DNA of 64,000 bases from Bacteroidaceae bacterium (lineage in GTDB: Bacteria; Bacteroidota; Bacteroidia; Bacteroidales; Barnesiellaceae_A). The stretch is taken from the NCBI GenBank assembly GCA_017531985.1, contig JAFXJY010000034.1, positions 1 through 64,000 on the forward strand. Reading direction: 5' to 3'. Positions 56,601 to 64,000 of the stretch are shown piece after piece (the stretch's first letter is position 1; every line of letters begins with the position of its first letter). Made by a program: the position numbers and the translations under genes. The notes below the pieces were generated by a model. The model saw only the letters and a program-made list of their open reading frames with translations. It did no database searches and was not told the DNA's origin.

Positions 56601-57230
56601 TACGACATCGGTTACGGTGGTCTCGACCATGTTATCGCATCGGGCAAAGATATCAACATCCTCGTTCTCGACACCGAGGTATATTCCAATACAGGTGGAC
56701 AATCGTCTAAGTCAACACCCATCGGTGCTATTGCCAAGTTTGCCGCTGCCGGTAAACGTATTCGCAAGAAAGACTTGGGTATGATTGCTACAACCTACGG
56801 ATATGTATATGTAGCCCAGATAGCGATGGGTGCCGACCAAGCTCAGACCTTGAAGGCCATCCGCGAGGCTGAGGCTTATCCCGGACCTTCGTTGGTAATT
56901 GCTTACGCTCCCTGTATCAACCACGGATTGAAGAAAGGTATGGGCAAGTCACAAGCCGAAGAGGCAGCTGCCGTAGAATGCGGATACTGGCACTTGTGGC
57001 GTTACAACCCCGCACTTGAAGCCGAAGGCAAAAACCCCTTCACTCTCGACTCGAAAGAACCTCAATGGGATAAATTTGAAGATTACCTCAAAGGCGAAGT
57101 ACGCTTTGCATCGGTAATGAAGCAATATCCCGAAGAGGCTGCTCAACTCTTCGCTGCCGCCAAAGAAAATGCTCAATGGCGTTACAAGAGCTACTTGCGT
57201 CAAGCAAAACAAAATTGGGGCGAAGAATAA
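53691..57230 (+). CDS. nifJ: Pyruvate:ferredoxin (flavodoxin) oxidoreductase
   Basis: 1179 residues from ATG 53691 (the frame opens upstream at 53625). Domains in order: TPP-domain I (SEVAAIYPITPSSTMAEYVD), transketolase C-like domain, gamma domain, EKR, a ferredoxin insert with two [4Fe-4S] motifs CIQCNKCSFVCPHAC and CLGCGNCADVCPG (about residues 690-755), and the C-terminal TPP-binding half with a proximal cluster (ACSGCGETPYVKLL) and GDGASYDIGYGGLDH. It oxidises pyruvate plus CoA to acetyl-CoA and CO2, reducing ferredoxin; central to anaerobic energy metabolism. Highly expressed class of gene; terminator at 57290. Confidence 0.96.
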   Translation: MSKEKKFLTCDGNQAAAHISYMFSEVAAIYPITPSSTMAEYVDEWAAAGRKNIFGETVLVQEMQSEGGAAGALHGSLHAGALTTTYTASQGLLLMIPNMYKIAGEMLPCVFHVSARTLASHALSIFGDHQDVMACRQTGFAMLAEGSVQEVMDLAGVAHLATIESHIPFLNFFDGFRTSHEIQKIEAIDQEDLAPLIDQEGLAAFRRRALTPDAPIARGLAENGDVFFQHRESSNKFYNAVPEIVEKYMNEIYKITGRKYGLFDYYGAEDAERVIIAMGSGTEAIREAVDHLVALGEKVGLVAVHLYRPFSAKHFLAAVPATTKRIAVLDRTKEPGANAEPLYLDVKECFYGKENAPLIVGGRYGLASKDTTPAQILSVYENLALPQPKDHFTLGIVDDVTFTSLPLKEEIALGGEGMYEAKFYGLGADGTVGANKNSIKIIGDNTNKYCQAYFAYDSKKSGGFTCSHLRFGDSPIRSTYLVNTPNFVACHVQAYLHMYDVTRGLRENGTFLLNTVWSGEELAKHLPNKVKRYFAEKNITVYYINATQIAQEIGLGNRTNTILQSAFFRITEVIPVDLAIEQMKKFIVKSYGKKGEDVVNKNYAAVDRGGEYQQLTIDPAWATLADDAATENNDPAFINKVVRPINAQDGDLLKVSDFVGYEDGAWEAGTAKYEKRGVAAFVPTWNAANCIQCNKCSFVCPHACIRPFVLDEQEMAGANFETLEMKVPATMKGMNFRIQVSVLDCLGCGNCADVCPGNKEGKALTMVPLEGELPQAANWDYCVKNVKSKQSLVDVKSNPKNSQFATPLFEFSGACSGCGETPYVKLLTQLYGEREMVANATGCSSIYSGSVPSTPYTANENGRGPAWGNSLFEDFCEYGLGMTLANDKMRARLIEAMEAGLKCDCCTDEMKALFAEWLEKREDGEATLVLAEKIKAIVATCDCDCCKKIASLSSFLVKRSQWIIGGDGASYDIGYGGLDHVIASGKDINILVLDTEVYSNTGGQSSKSTPIGAIAKFAAAGKRIRKKDLGMIATTYGYVYVAQIAMGADQAQTLKAIREAEAYPGPSLVIAYAPCINHGLKKGMGKSQAEEAAAVECGYWHLWRYNPALEAEGKNPFTLDSKEPQWDKFEDYLKGEVRFASVMKQYPEEAAQLFAAAKENAQWRYKSYLRQAKQNWGEE

Positions 57231-57289
57231 TAGAGTGACAACACAATTGAATGATAAAGCCTGATTGTCAATAGGCTCTCTTTACTATA

Positions 57290-57328
57290 TCGAGGTGCAT
57301 CTTACAACGAGTTGCACCTCGATTTTTT
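57290..57328 (+). terminator. Terminator of nifJ
   Basis: TCGAGGTGCA (57290-57299) pairs with TGCACCTCGA (57313-57322), followed by TTTTTTC. Perfect 10-bp stem. Confidence 0.9.
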
Positions 57329-57438
57329 CATAGTATTTTTTTCACCTGAATACCTTTTGCACTTCTTATTGGAGTTTTTACTTTCGCTCGCTGCGAAAAA
57401 TATTCAAGCAAGCATGATATTTCTCGCTTGCTTATTTG

Positions 57439-57446
57439 TATCTTTG
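57439..57446 (+). promoter_or_regulatory. -7 box of the acyltransferase gene
   Basis: TATCTTTG, 17 bases before the ATG at 57464. No clear -33 partner. It lies inside the frame's upstream extension, fixing the start. Confidence 0.5.
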
Positions 57447-57463
57447 CACATTGTACGAAAGAC

Positions 57464-58588
57464 ATGAGCCACACTATTGATAAAAGATTTCAGACCCAAT
57501 GCCTCGACTTGCTACGGTTTCCGCTGGCTGTCATTATTCTCTACATCCACATATTCAATAACGCCTCGGCTATTGCTACGGATGAACTGACTTCGGGAGG
57601 CGAGTTTCTGCACTTTGTCGACAGCATTATAAAAGCATTTCTCAGCGGACAGAGTGTACCCATATACTTCTTTATATCGGGCTATGTATTCTTTTGGGGA
57701 GGGAAATTGGATGTCAATATCTACCTTCGCAAACTCCGCAATCGCATTCACTCACTGTTCATTCCTTACATTGTGTGGAATACGGTAGCATTGCTCACGA
57801 TTTTGTTCTTCATGTTACCCTGGTTTGCATCGGTCAATCCTCTTGAACAAGAGCCACACTTCACGCTTAGCTCTCTACTTAATACATATTGGAACAGCGA
57901 GAAAGGTGTATTTGCGACACCCGAGTTAACCGGACATATCTTTCCGCAAAACCAAGCGATGTGGTTCTTACGAGACCTGATGGTGCTGGCACTACTCAGT
58001 CCTATCATATATTTTACCATAAAACATGGAAAGATATATTCAATCATAACATTTGCCATACTATGGTTGCTCACCGACTATTACTCTTTCCACGACTTCT
58101 ACTTTCCATTCCAAGGTTTGTTCTTTTTCTCTTGGGGTAGCTATATGAGTATTAATCAACGTGACTTGATAGCCGACATGGGACGTGTTAAAGTACCCGG
58201 TTTCATGCTCTATATTCTTCTATCCATCGCACACATTGTTCTTCAACCACACTCCCCTGAGGCTACAACCATCATCAAGGCTTGCAATATGTGGGTAGGT
58301 GTTATTGTAGCATTCAACACTGCTGCAATACTGCTCAATAGTGGGAAATGCCGAGTCAATCGGTTTCTTGCCTCATCAGCCATATTCATATATCTTGCAC
58401 AAACGATGTGTGCCAAATACATTTTCAAAGCTCTTATGATACTTACCGGCACAGATAGCGGCTACATCGTCGTTCTCATTACCATTGTAACACTACTCCT
58501 TTCATTGGGCTTACTATTGTGCCTATACCATGTCATGCGGCGATATACCCCCTCGTTGCTCTACATCATGATAGGCCGCAAAGAGTGA
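57464..58588 (+). CDS. Acyltransferase family 3 membrane protein
   Basis: 374 residues from ATG 57464 (MSHTIDKRFQTQCLDLLRF). About ten hydrophobic segments with the acyltransferase-3 hallmarks LDLLRFPLAVIILYIHIFNN, PIYFFISGYVFFWGG and IVWNTVALLTILF, plus QNQAMWFLRDLMVLALLSPI. Family members O-acylate sugars or peptidoglycan/LPS in the inner membrane. Substrate unknown. It precedes the TerD-like gene, which has its own promoter box. Confidence 0.85.
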   Translation: MSHTIDKRFQTQCLDLLRFPLAVIILYIHIFNNASAIATDELTSGGEFLHFVDSIIKAFLSGQSVPIYFFISGYVFFWGGKLDVNIYLRKLRNRIHSLFIPYIVWNTVALLTILFFMLPWFASVNPLEQEPHFTLSSLLNTYWNSEKGVFATPELTGHIFPQNQAMWFLRDLMVLALLSPIIYFTIKHGKIYSIITFAILWLLTDYYSFHDFYFPFQGLFFFSWGSYMSINQRDLIADMGRVKVPGFMLYILLSIAHIVLQPHSPEATTIIKACNMWVGVIVAFNTAAILLNSGKCRVNRFLASSAIFIYLAQTMCAKYIFKALMILTGTDSGYIVVLITIVTLLLSLGLLLCLYHVMRRYTPSLLYIMIGRKE

Positions 58589-58712
58589 ACCAATCGTGCA
58601 AACGAGGTGTTCGTACTATGAAAGTTTATATCTCACAGACCTATCATATTGGGATGATAGCGATAGAATGAAATTTTATAATAAGTATGAGGGCTTATCT
58701 CAAACCTTTCAT

Positions 58713-58720
58713 TATCTTTG
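58713..58720 (+). promoter_or_regulatory. -7 box of the TerD-like gene
   Basis: TATCTTTG, then CGAT and an ATG at 58725: the same box-4 bases-ATG spacing as ruvX and the sensor kinase. The -33 region is not consensus. Confidence 0.4.
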
Positions 58721-58724
58721 CGAT

Positions 58725-60794
58725 ATGGAACTGACTCAAAACATTATTGCCCTACTCAACGGATGGGTAGTGCTACCAACTGGCAAAGAAGAAAATGGAC
58801 TGGCTGCAACAATACAATATGAATTAATGCAAGCCGGATATATGCTCAATGAAGAAGCTTATCGGATGGTTGAACACGCTCCTTACGATGACGCTGTAAC
58901 CTTTCACCGAGAGGTGATAGGTTATCTACGTTACATGTTGGGGGATTTGGGCAATTTCAAACCATTCTACGAAGGCTTTCCACAGCAAGTCATGGAGTTG
59001 AGTCACGCCGACTTGTTTATCAATCAACTTATCTATTATTGGAGCAATGGTCATTTCATACCCGAAGGATGGAAAGGCGAACGTCCTACTGCGATGGAAC
59101 ATCCGCAATATAACATGCTCCGAGCAGCCGACATCAAGGACTTTGAGGCAATATTTACAACACTATGTGCAGCCAATCAATCTCTGACCCAACAGAGTCG
59201 CGACACAATATTGTGGTTTGTACGCCAATATCCCGATGTAGTACGGTTACTACCCGAAGTCATTCCATTCAAGGAGACATTGTGCATGCTTGCTGCCGAA
59301 AACATGCCAGTCCAACTGGCAACAGCTACCGATGTTTTACGACTGGCAGTATATATGTCGGGAGGTGACATATCACTCCCCCCCGTGCCACCAACACACA
59401 TTACTATCATGGCCGATGGCACACCTCACCGATATCTCAACAAAGCCTCACTGGCATTCCGATTCAAGAAATTCACACGTCGTGAACGACGTATGCTGCT
59501 CGACCATTTGGAACAATCGTCGTGCGATGCATCAGAAATGGTATTGCGTGCCGAGCGTTGGAAACGATTGGGCGAGATACTACATGTTGGCGATTATGCC
59601 CGCCGCTATCCTCGCAGTGCCGAGGCATTCTGTGCAGTTCGCAACTATGCTCGCAGTTGGTATGCCGAAGTGGATGATTCGGCCGACATCGGTCAACGCA
59701 TAGCCATCCTCTCACAACGCCCCGGCGAGTATATGCGTCGCATCGACCACTTGCTACGCATGGCTCAGAATGACAATGAGCGAGAGAGTATCCTTGCCAC
59801 ATTTACACACCTATTACCTCGCGTTTCGAGCAAGGTGCTGTACGAACTATACAACCACTTCCTTCGTCGCACCGATGCCGATGCTGCTCGCTCTATCATA
59901 ATCAAGGGCAAACAGGCTCCTGTATTTCTTGAAAAGTTGACTCCCATGGCGACTTCGTTAGCCAATCGCATCAACGATAGCATTGTTGATGAACTGAAAC
60001 GACGCTTCGCCAAGTCCGAACCACTGGGTAAAGTGTTCATTGATGAACAGTTGAAGAATGTTCCGGCTCCATTGCAAATGCGTGGACTCAACCCATCGTT
60101 GAAGACTCGTGTCAGAGGCACTCGCATTCCATTCGACAATCCCGATGCTCGTGTTGTACGTTTCTACCTTCACTGGGTAGATAAAGATGGATATGAAGAC
60201 CTTGACCTTTTTGCCACGTTTGTGAGCGAAGATAGTACCGAAACAATATCATGGGCAACAGGACTGAAAAGCGATTGTGCCGTACACTCGGGCGATGTAC
60301 GCCATCACAAAGGCGATTGTGCCGAATACATCGATGTTGTCATGGACGAGGCTCGCAAGCACTATCGTTACGTCATTGTGTCAGCCAGCAATTTCGAACG
60401 TCGTCCCATGAACAGTCTCGACGCGGCTTTTGGCTACATGGAGCGAGAACACCCCGAGTCAAACCCTACATGGATACCTGCTACGGCTGTCAACAGTTTC
60501 CGTTTCTCATCCTTGTCCAATGGGGTTCACATGGTGATTGTCGACCTACATAAGAACGAGTACATCGTTCTCGATATAGATAGTGGCAGTGCCTTACCAT
60601 TCAATCATGTACCACTCTTACTCGATGTTATTCATCTCTACACCGAGACCCCCACTCTCGATATGTACACGTTATTGTCGTGGCACGCCGAAAGTCGCGG
60701 ACAACGGGTAGAATCGCCGGAGGATGCCGATATTATCATGGATTTTGAAAATTTTTCGACACAATATACCGAATGTTTAAAATATATGATATAA
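58725..60794 (+). CDS. Large protein with a TerD-like C-terminal domain
   Basis: 689 residues from ATG 58725, four bases after a promoter box; the frame opens upstream at a GTG (58596) but that region carries the box and reads less like protein. Residues 1-470 are mostly helical with no recognised motif. Around residues 480-600 a TerD-like fold is visible: KDGYEDLDLFATF, then AVHSGDVRHHKGDCAEYIDV, close to the DLDASxxL...HSGDxxxGxGDGDDE pattern of tellurium-resistance TerD proteins. TerD domains bind calcium and belong to stress-response modules; here no TerA/B/C or TerY-type partner is nearby. Cytoplasmic, role unknown. Terminator at 60850. Confidence 0.7.
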   Translation: MELTQNIIALLNGWVVLPTGKEENGLAATIQYELMQAGYMLNEEAYRMVEHAPYDDAVTFHREVIGYLRYMLGDLGNFKPFYEGFPQQVMELSHADLFINQLIYYWSNGHFIPEGWKGERPTAMEHPQYNMLRAADIKDFEAIFTTLCAANQSLTQQSRDTILWFVRQYPDVVRLLPEVIPFKETLCMLAAENMPVQLATATDVLRLAVYMSGGDISLPPVPPTHITIMADGTPHRYLNKASLAFRFKKFTRRERRMLLDHLEQSSCDASEMVLRAERWKRLGEILHVGDYARRYPRSAEAFCAVRNYARSWYAEVDDSADIGQRIAILSQRPGEYMRRIDHLLRMAQNDNERESILATFTHLLPRVSSKVLYELYNHFLRRTDADAARSIIIKGKQAPVFLEKLTPMATSLANRINDSIVDELKRRFAKSEPLGKVFIDEQLKNVPAPLQMRGLNPSLKTRVRGTRIPFDNPDARVVRFYLHWVDKDGYEDLDLFATFVSEDSTETISWATGLKSDCAVHSGDVRHHKGDCAEYIDVVMDEARKHYRYVIVSASNFERRPMNSLDAAFGYMEREHPESNPTWIPATAVNSFRFSSLSNGVHMVIVDLHKNEYIVLDIDSGSALPFNHVPLLLDVIHLYTETPTLDMYTLLSWHAESRGQRVESPEDADIIMDFENFSTQYTECLKYMI

Positions 60795-60849
60795 ATTTGC
60801 AACATCAATAAGACTACAACAACAACCATCGTTGCGTTGTTACCATATA

Positions 60850-60927
60850 AGCAGGCTATCGGTTGAGGTTACTTCTATAGTTTTTTCAGAAAACGTATTT
60901 CACCTCCCGGCTCACCTGCTTTTTTTA
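60850..60927 (+). terminator. Terminator after the TerD-like gene
   Basis: Nested stems: AGCAGG (60850-60855) with CCTGCT (60915-60920) and GAGGT (60865-60869) with ACCTC (60902-60906), followed by a long T-run. An additional 8-bp inverted repeat (AAATATAT / ATATATTT, 60957-60978) lies further downstream and is probably incidental. Confidence 0.65.
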
Positions 60928-61053
60928 TATCCTATCGACTGCATAGAGTGATGAGAAAATATATCGATGAATATATTTCCTCGGGCTAAACATCGGTGTG
61001 GATGAGATTTCTTTGCCCCCAACCAATATACCCCTTACACTCTCGTGGCATAC

Positions 61054-61572
61054 TTACTCCACGACTACATCATATCGAACGATGTCATACTTTACTTCAT
61101 AGGGTATACCCGTGGCACGGGTAGGTGGGGTACTGTGATGATAGTAATTCTTCCCTTTGTCGAAACTCTTGATACTTACCATACGAGTCATACCGGGTCT
61201 GATATCACACTCAACAAGTTCTTCTCGGTTGTGGAATGTGATACCATCTTCGGTGGTGGTATACACCAATTTTATCAGTACCCTCGATATATGATAGTTG
61301 GCAGTATTGTTACGCAATATAAAACTCTCATGTTCGTCATTACGGTGCTTACTATAACCCATCATCGATACAGCCATAGGCGTGAAAGGCACATCGGGTG
61401 TGAGCAATGTATCGACCACTTGATGCATACCCATCGCAACTTGCTGTGTTGCAGAACGGGAGGCATTACGCTGCCACTCGGCAGTCACACTGCGATTACG
61501 ACCGGCAATATTACTCTGCCCCGACATGCACAATGGCAATATGACCAGTATATAAGTCAGCAATTTTTTCAT
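61054..61572 (-). CDS. Small secreted protein of unknown function
   Basis: 172 residues. Signal peptide MKKLLTYILVILPLCMSGQS. The mature part has no recognised motif; it is moderately basic with several predicted beta strands (ESFILRNNTANYHISRVLIK; YEVKYDIVRYDVVVE). Third gene of a minus-strand series with the nitroreductase and riboflavin synthase, starting 12 bases after the nitroreductase stop, so probably co-transcribed. Why a secreted protein is in this unit is unclear. Confidence 0.65.
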   Translation of the reverse strand: MKKLLTYILVILPLCMSGQSNIAGRNRSVTAEWQRNASRSATQQVAMGMHQVVDTLLTPDVPFTPMAVSMMGYSKHRNDEHESFILRNNTANYHISRVLIKLVYTTTEDGITFHNREELVECDIRPGMTRMVSIKSFDKGKNYYHHSTPPTRATGIPYEVKYDIVRYDVVVE

Positions 61573-61584
61573 GACAAATGGTCG

Positions 61585-62130
61585 TCAATATTGATTATAC
61601 CCCACAACTTTATCGTCATCCTTGCGTTTTTTGTCGCGTAATGGCTGTGTGGAATATCCTATAACGATGTCGAGTAGGATGCGTTTGCGTGCCGGTATAT
61701 CCAACAAGGTACGCAACTTTTTCTCATCAAACCAGCCTAAGATGCACGAGCCAAGTCCTTCATCGGCAGCGGCCAAAGTTATATGTGCTGCCACAATGCC
61801 GATGTCGATATACGGGAAATGCTTGTCCTTTACCACTGCTCCAATACCCGAGGTAAGATTGGGATTTTCCTCCACAATAACCATATGCACAGGAGCTTGC
61901 TTGGTAAAGTGATTCATACCCAACACTTTCGACGATGTTGTATCAGCCACCTTATTCTTCAACTCGGGGTCATCTACTACAATTATCCTATAAGGCTGTG
62001 CATTACATGCCGAAGGAGCCAACTGAGCAGCAGCAAGAATACGCTCTATTTTCTCCTTTTCAACCGGACGTGTTGCATCGAAAGCTCGGTCGCTCTGGCG
62101 ACTGCGAGCCAAGTCAAGAAATGTTTTCAT
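61585..62130 (-). CDS. Nitroreductase family flavoprotein
   Basis: 181 residues. Motifs: LARSRQSDRAFDATRPVEKE, AAQLAPSACNAQPYRIIVVD (FMN-binding), GIGAVVKDKHFPYIDIGIVA, EGLGSCILGWFDEKKL. FMN-dependent NAD(P)H oxidoreductase of broad substrate. Downstream of riboflavin synthase by 11 bases, a sensible pairing of flavin supply and flavoenzyme. Confidence 0.9.
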   Translation of the reverse strand: MKTFLDLARSRQSDRAFDATRPVEKEKIERILAAAQLAPSACNAQPYRIIVVDDPELKNKVADTTSSKVLGMNHFTKQAPVHMVIVEENPNLTSGIGAVVKDKHFPYIDIGIVAAHITLAAADEGLGSCILGWFDEKKLRTLLDIPARKRILLDIVIGYSTQPLRDKKRKDDDKVVGYNQY

Positions 62131-62141
62131 TGTTCACTATC

Positions 62142-62750
62142 TTATTGCTCGGCAAAGTGCATCATGCGAGAGAGATACTTTCCGATGATATCGAACTCGA
62201 TGTTTACAACTGTACCTTTCTTGATACAGCAGAAGTTGGTATTATCGTGAGTGTAAGGTATGATAGCAACCTGGAAGGTATTGTCGGTGGGATTGCACAC
62301 AGTAAGACTCACGCCATTGACCGTTACCGAGCCTTTATCGACAGTAAAATATCCGCGACGAGCCATTTCCTTATCCAACTCATACTCGAAGGTGTAATAC
62401 CAACTACCATCGGCCTCCACCACATCACGACACACAGCCGTCTGGTCGACATGTCCCTGCACAATGTGTCCATCAAGACGACCATTCATCACCATGCTAC
62501 GCTCAAGGTTGACCTTGTCGCCCACTTCGAGCAATCCCAGATTGGAGCGTTCGAGGGTCTCTTTGATGGCTGTTACGGTATAGGTATTGTCATCGATACT
62601 TACCACTGTAAGACACACACCATTGTGCGATACACTCTGGTCTATTTTCAACTCATTGACAAATGAACAACTCAATGTCAAGTGCAAATTGCCTTGGTCA
62701 TTACGCAATGCTACTACGGTAGCCGCTTCTTCTACTATTCCTGAAAACAT
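62142..62750 (-). CDS. ribE: Riboflavin synthase alpha chain
   Basis: 202 residues with the duplicated barrel. It starts MFSGIVEEAATVVALRNDQG; each half has a SVSHNGVCLTVVSID / SVTVNGVSLTVCNPT motif, and IVQGHVDQTAVCRDV. It converts two 6,7-dimethyl-8-ribityllumazine molecules to riboflavin. First gene of the minus-strand unit ribE-nitroreductase-secreted protein. Confidence 0.95.
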   Translation of the reverse strand: MFSGIVEEAATVVALRNDQGNLHLTLSCSFVNELKIDQSVSHNGVCLTVVSIDDNTYTVTAIKETLERSNLGLLEVGDKVNLERSMVMNGRLDGHIVQGHVDQTAVCRDVVEADGSWYYTFEYELDKEMARRGYFTVDKGSVTVNGVSLTVCNPTDNTFQVAIIPYTHDNTNFCCIKKGTVVNIEFDIIGKYLSRMMHFAEQ

Positions 62751-62912
62751 AATTTTTTTAGTTTTATCGACGGTAAAGATAGTGATTTTTTATATTTTCA
62801 CTACCTTTACGGAGTAAAAGTGCTAAATATTTATCAACAAATGCCTCTTAACAACCACTGATACAAAACTCTAAGGGTATGACAGAGGTTATAATATCAA
62901 GTATAGAAGATT

Positions 62913-64000
62913 ATGTTATTGCAAGAAACTGACAAGATACAACAGAAAATATACGACGCACTGCGACATCGACACCTGCAAAATGCATTTAGCTTGATGC
63001 AACTACTCATACAAGAACTGCAAGAGTGGTCAGCCCGTACGATGCTTGACGAACTGGAAACATCTTATCGATACATGATACAATATATGCTCGATGGCAT
63101 CAAAGATCCCGAACGACAACATGTATACAATCACCTACTGACCGAGTCATACCTACTGGCCGATACCATCGACGAGCTTCGTCGATTGAAATCATCATCG
63201 ACATTATATTATACCCGCAAAAGAGAGCTGCAAAAGTCAGGACTTCACTTGCCGGAGATATTTTCCAACTTAGACAACTCTATCAACGTTCTATCACTCA
63301 GCGAACTTATTCCCGATAGTGAAGATTGTACATCACACCGTCGCGAGGCAGAGAAAGCAGCGACACGCTTTTTCAACTACGTTTGGACTAACTATCCTGC
63401 CGATGCCAAGGATTATGCCACATTACGCGAAGCACTTAGCCCGCATCATCTGCCCGATGCCCTTGCTGCTCTTATTGTGTCAGCCCTCACACTCAACATT
63501 ATTCAGCACTTCGACGACGAGAAGATGTGTATTCTCATCGACGCTTATTGCAACCACAATAGCGATGAAGTACAGATAAGAGCCTTGTGCGGCATACTCA
63601 TTACCCTGCTACGATACCACTCGCGACTGCCACTATACGAGAAGTTGCAAGCTCGCATTACATTGCTCTTCGACGATAACCGGGTTACGACCGACATGCG
63701 TAACATCATATTTCAGTTCATACGCAGTCGTGATACCGAAAAAATTTCGCGTAGGATGACCGAGGAGATTCTCCCCAAGATGATGAAGATAAGCCCCTCC
63801 CTCTACAAGAAAATCAAGGAAGACGATGCCATGATTGATATTGAGTCGCTCGAACAGAACCCTGAGTGGCAAGAGATACTCGAACAGTCGGGCATAGCCG
63901 ATAATATCAAGGAACTGAACGACTTACAAATGGAAGGTGCCGATGTACTGATGAGTACATTTGCACATCTCAAAGGGTTTGACTTTTTCCAATCGTTATC
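62913..64000 (+). CDS. Unknown cytoplasmic protein, 3' end beyond the window
   Basis: Open from ATG 62913 to the right edge, at least 362 residues. It starts MLLQETDKIQQKIYDALRHR and is almost entirely helical (LLIQELQEWSARTMLDELET; FFNYVWTNYPADAKDYATLR), with no signal peptide, membrane segment or catalytic motif. The helical-repeat look may indicate a TPR/HEAT-like scaffold. I do not recognise a family. No clear promoter was found. Confidence 0.6.
   Translation, partial: MLLQETDKIQQKIYDALRHRHLQNAFSLMQLLIQELQEWSARTMLDELETSYRYMIQYMLDGIKDPERQHVYNHLLTESYLLADTIDELRRLKSSSTLYYTRKRELQKSGLHLPEIFSNLDNSINVLSLSELIPDSEDCTSHRREAEKAATRFFNYVWTNYPADAKDYATLREALSPHHLPDALAALIVSALTLNIIQHFDDEKMCILIDAYCNHNSDEVQIRALCGILITLLRYHSRLPLYEKLQARITLLFDDNRVTTDMRNIIFQFIRSRDTEKISRRMTEEILPKMMKISPSLYKKIKEDDAMIDIESLEQNPEWQEILEQSGIADNIKELNDLQMEGADVLMSTFAHLKGFDFFQSL

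Noticed and set aside
60957..60978. AAATATAT/ATATATTT inverted repeat
   Set aside because: Short AT-rich palindrome expected by chance in such sequence.
1..64000. CRISPR arrays, complete insertion sequences, rRNA operons, integrases or transposases
   Set aside because: Looked for regularly spaced repeats, terminal repeats flanking transposase-like ORFs and conserved rRNA; none seen.

Overview
The window looks like a chromosomal segment of a gut-type Bacteroidales bacterium; family or genus cannot be fixed from the sequence alone. The evidence is the promoter style (TTTG or TTG, 19-21 bases, then TAnnTTTG, seen before many genes), the absence of strong Shine-Dalgarno sites, and a gene content typical of the order: SusC-free secreted proteins with sorting-like C-termini, M56/BlaI modules carrying TonB domains, AraC regulators with membrane sensors, DPP5, NifJ and histidine-rich metal efflux adaptors. 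Most of the window is core or stable chromosome. I see no phage, conjugative element, complete insertion sequence, CRISPR array or rRNA.

Layout, left to right. 1-2574 (minus): two tandem AraC-type regulators and a secreted OmpA-like protein cut by the left edge. About 2785: the 5' half of a tRNA gene, broken in the anticodon loop. 3110-5863 (minus): ettA, def and ruvX. 6233-10293 (plus): a pRiA4b ORF-3-like protein, DPP5 peptidase, tRNA-Ser(GCT) and mltG. 10789-13752 (minus): efp, cinA and tsaD. 13908-18521 (plus): a TamB-like protein. 18542-20328 (minus): a LytTR response regulator and its LytS-type kinase. 20715-24110: a large secreted pectate lyase. 24314-30007: a complete RND multidrug-type efflux operon (adaptor, pump, outer-membrane factor). 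30168-33109: dCMP deaminase family, S41 peptidase, 5-formyl-THF cyclo-ligase and ribosomal protein L34. 33240-35901: divergent alkaline phosphatase and trpS. 36122-42761: two large secreted proteins and two small unknown membrane proteins.

43105-45398 (minus) is a BlaI / M56 peptidase-TonB / TonB module. It is the most interesting part of the window: the repressor promoter carries a clear 9+9 palindromic operator plus a degenerate second copy, and a 194-bp imperfect palindromic element sits exactly between the repressor and peptidase genes. 45559-45873 is thioredoxin. 46030-52081 is a small histidine-rich protein followed by a Cus/Czc-type heavy-metal RND system. 52468-60794 holds an AAA/DUF4143 ATPase, NifJ (pyruvate:ferredoxin oxidoreductase), an acyltransferase-3 membrane protein and a 689-residue protein with a TerD-like C-terminal domain. 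61054-62750 (minus) is riboflavin synthase, a nitroreductase and a small secreted protein. An uncharacterised gene runs off the right edge.

Functionally the segment mixes housekeeping (translation factors, tRNA modification, cell wall, flavin and folate metabolism) with envelope biology (TamB, MltG, efflux pumps, secreted adhesin-like proteins) and signalling (AraC pair, LytTR pair, BlaI module). No search or folding program was run. Family names come from recognisable motifs, and promoter, terminator and operator calls come from reading the bases.
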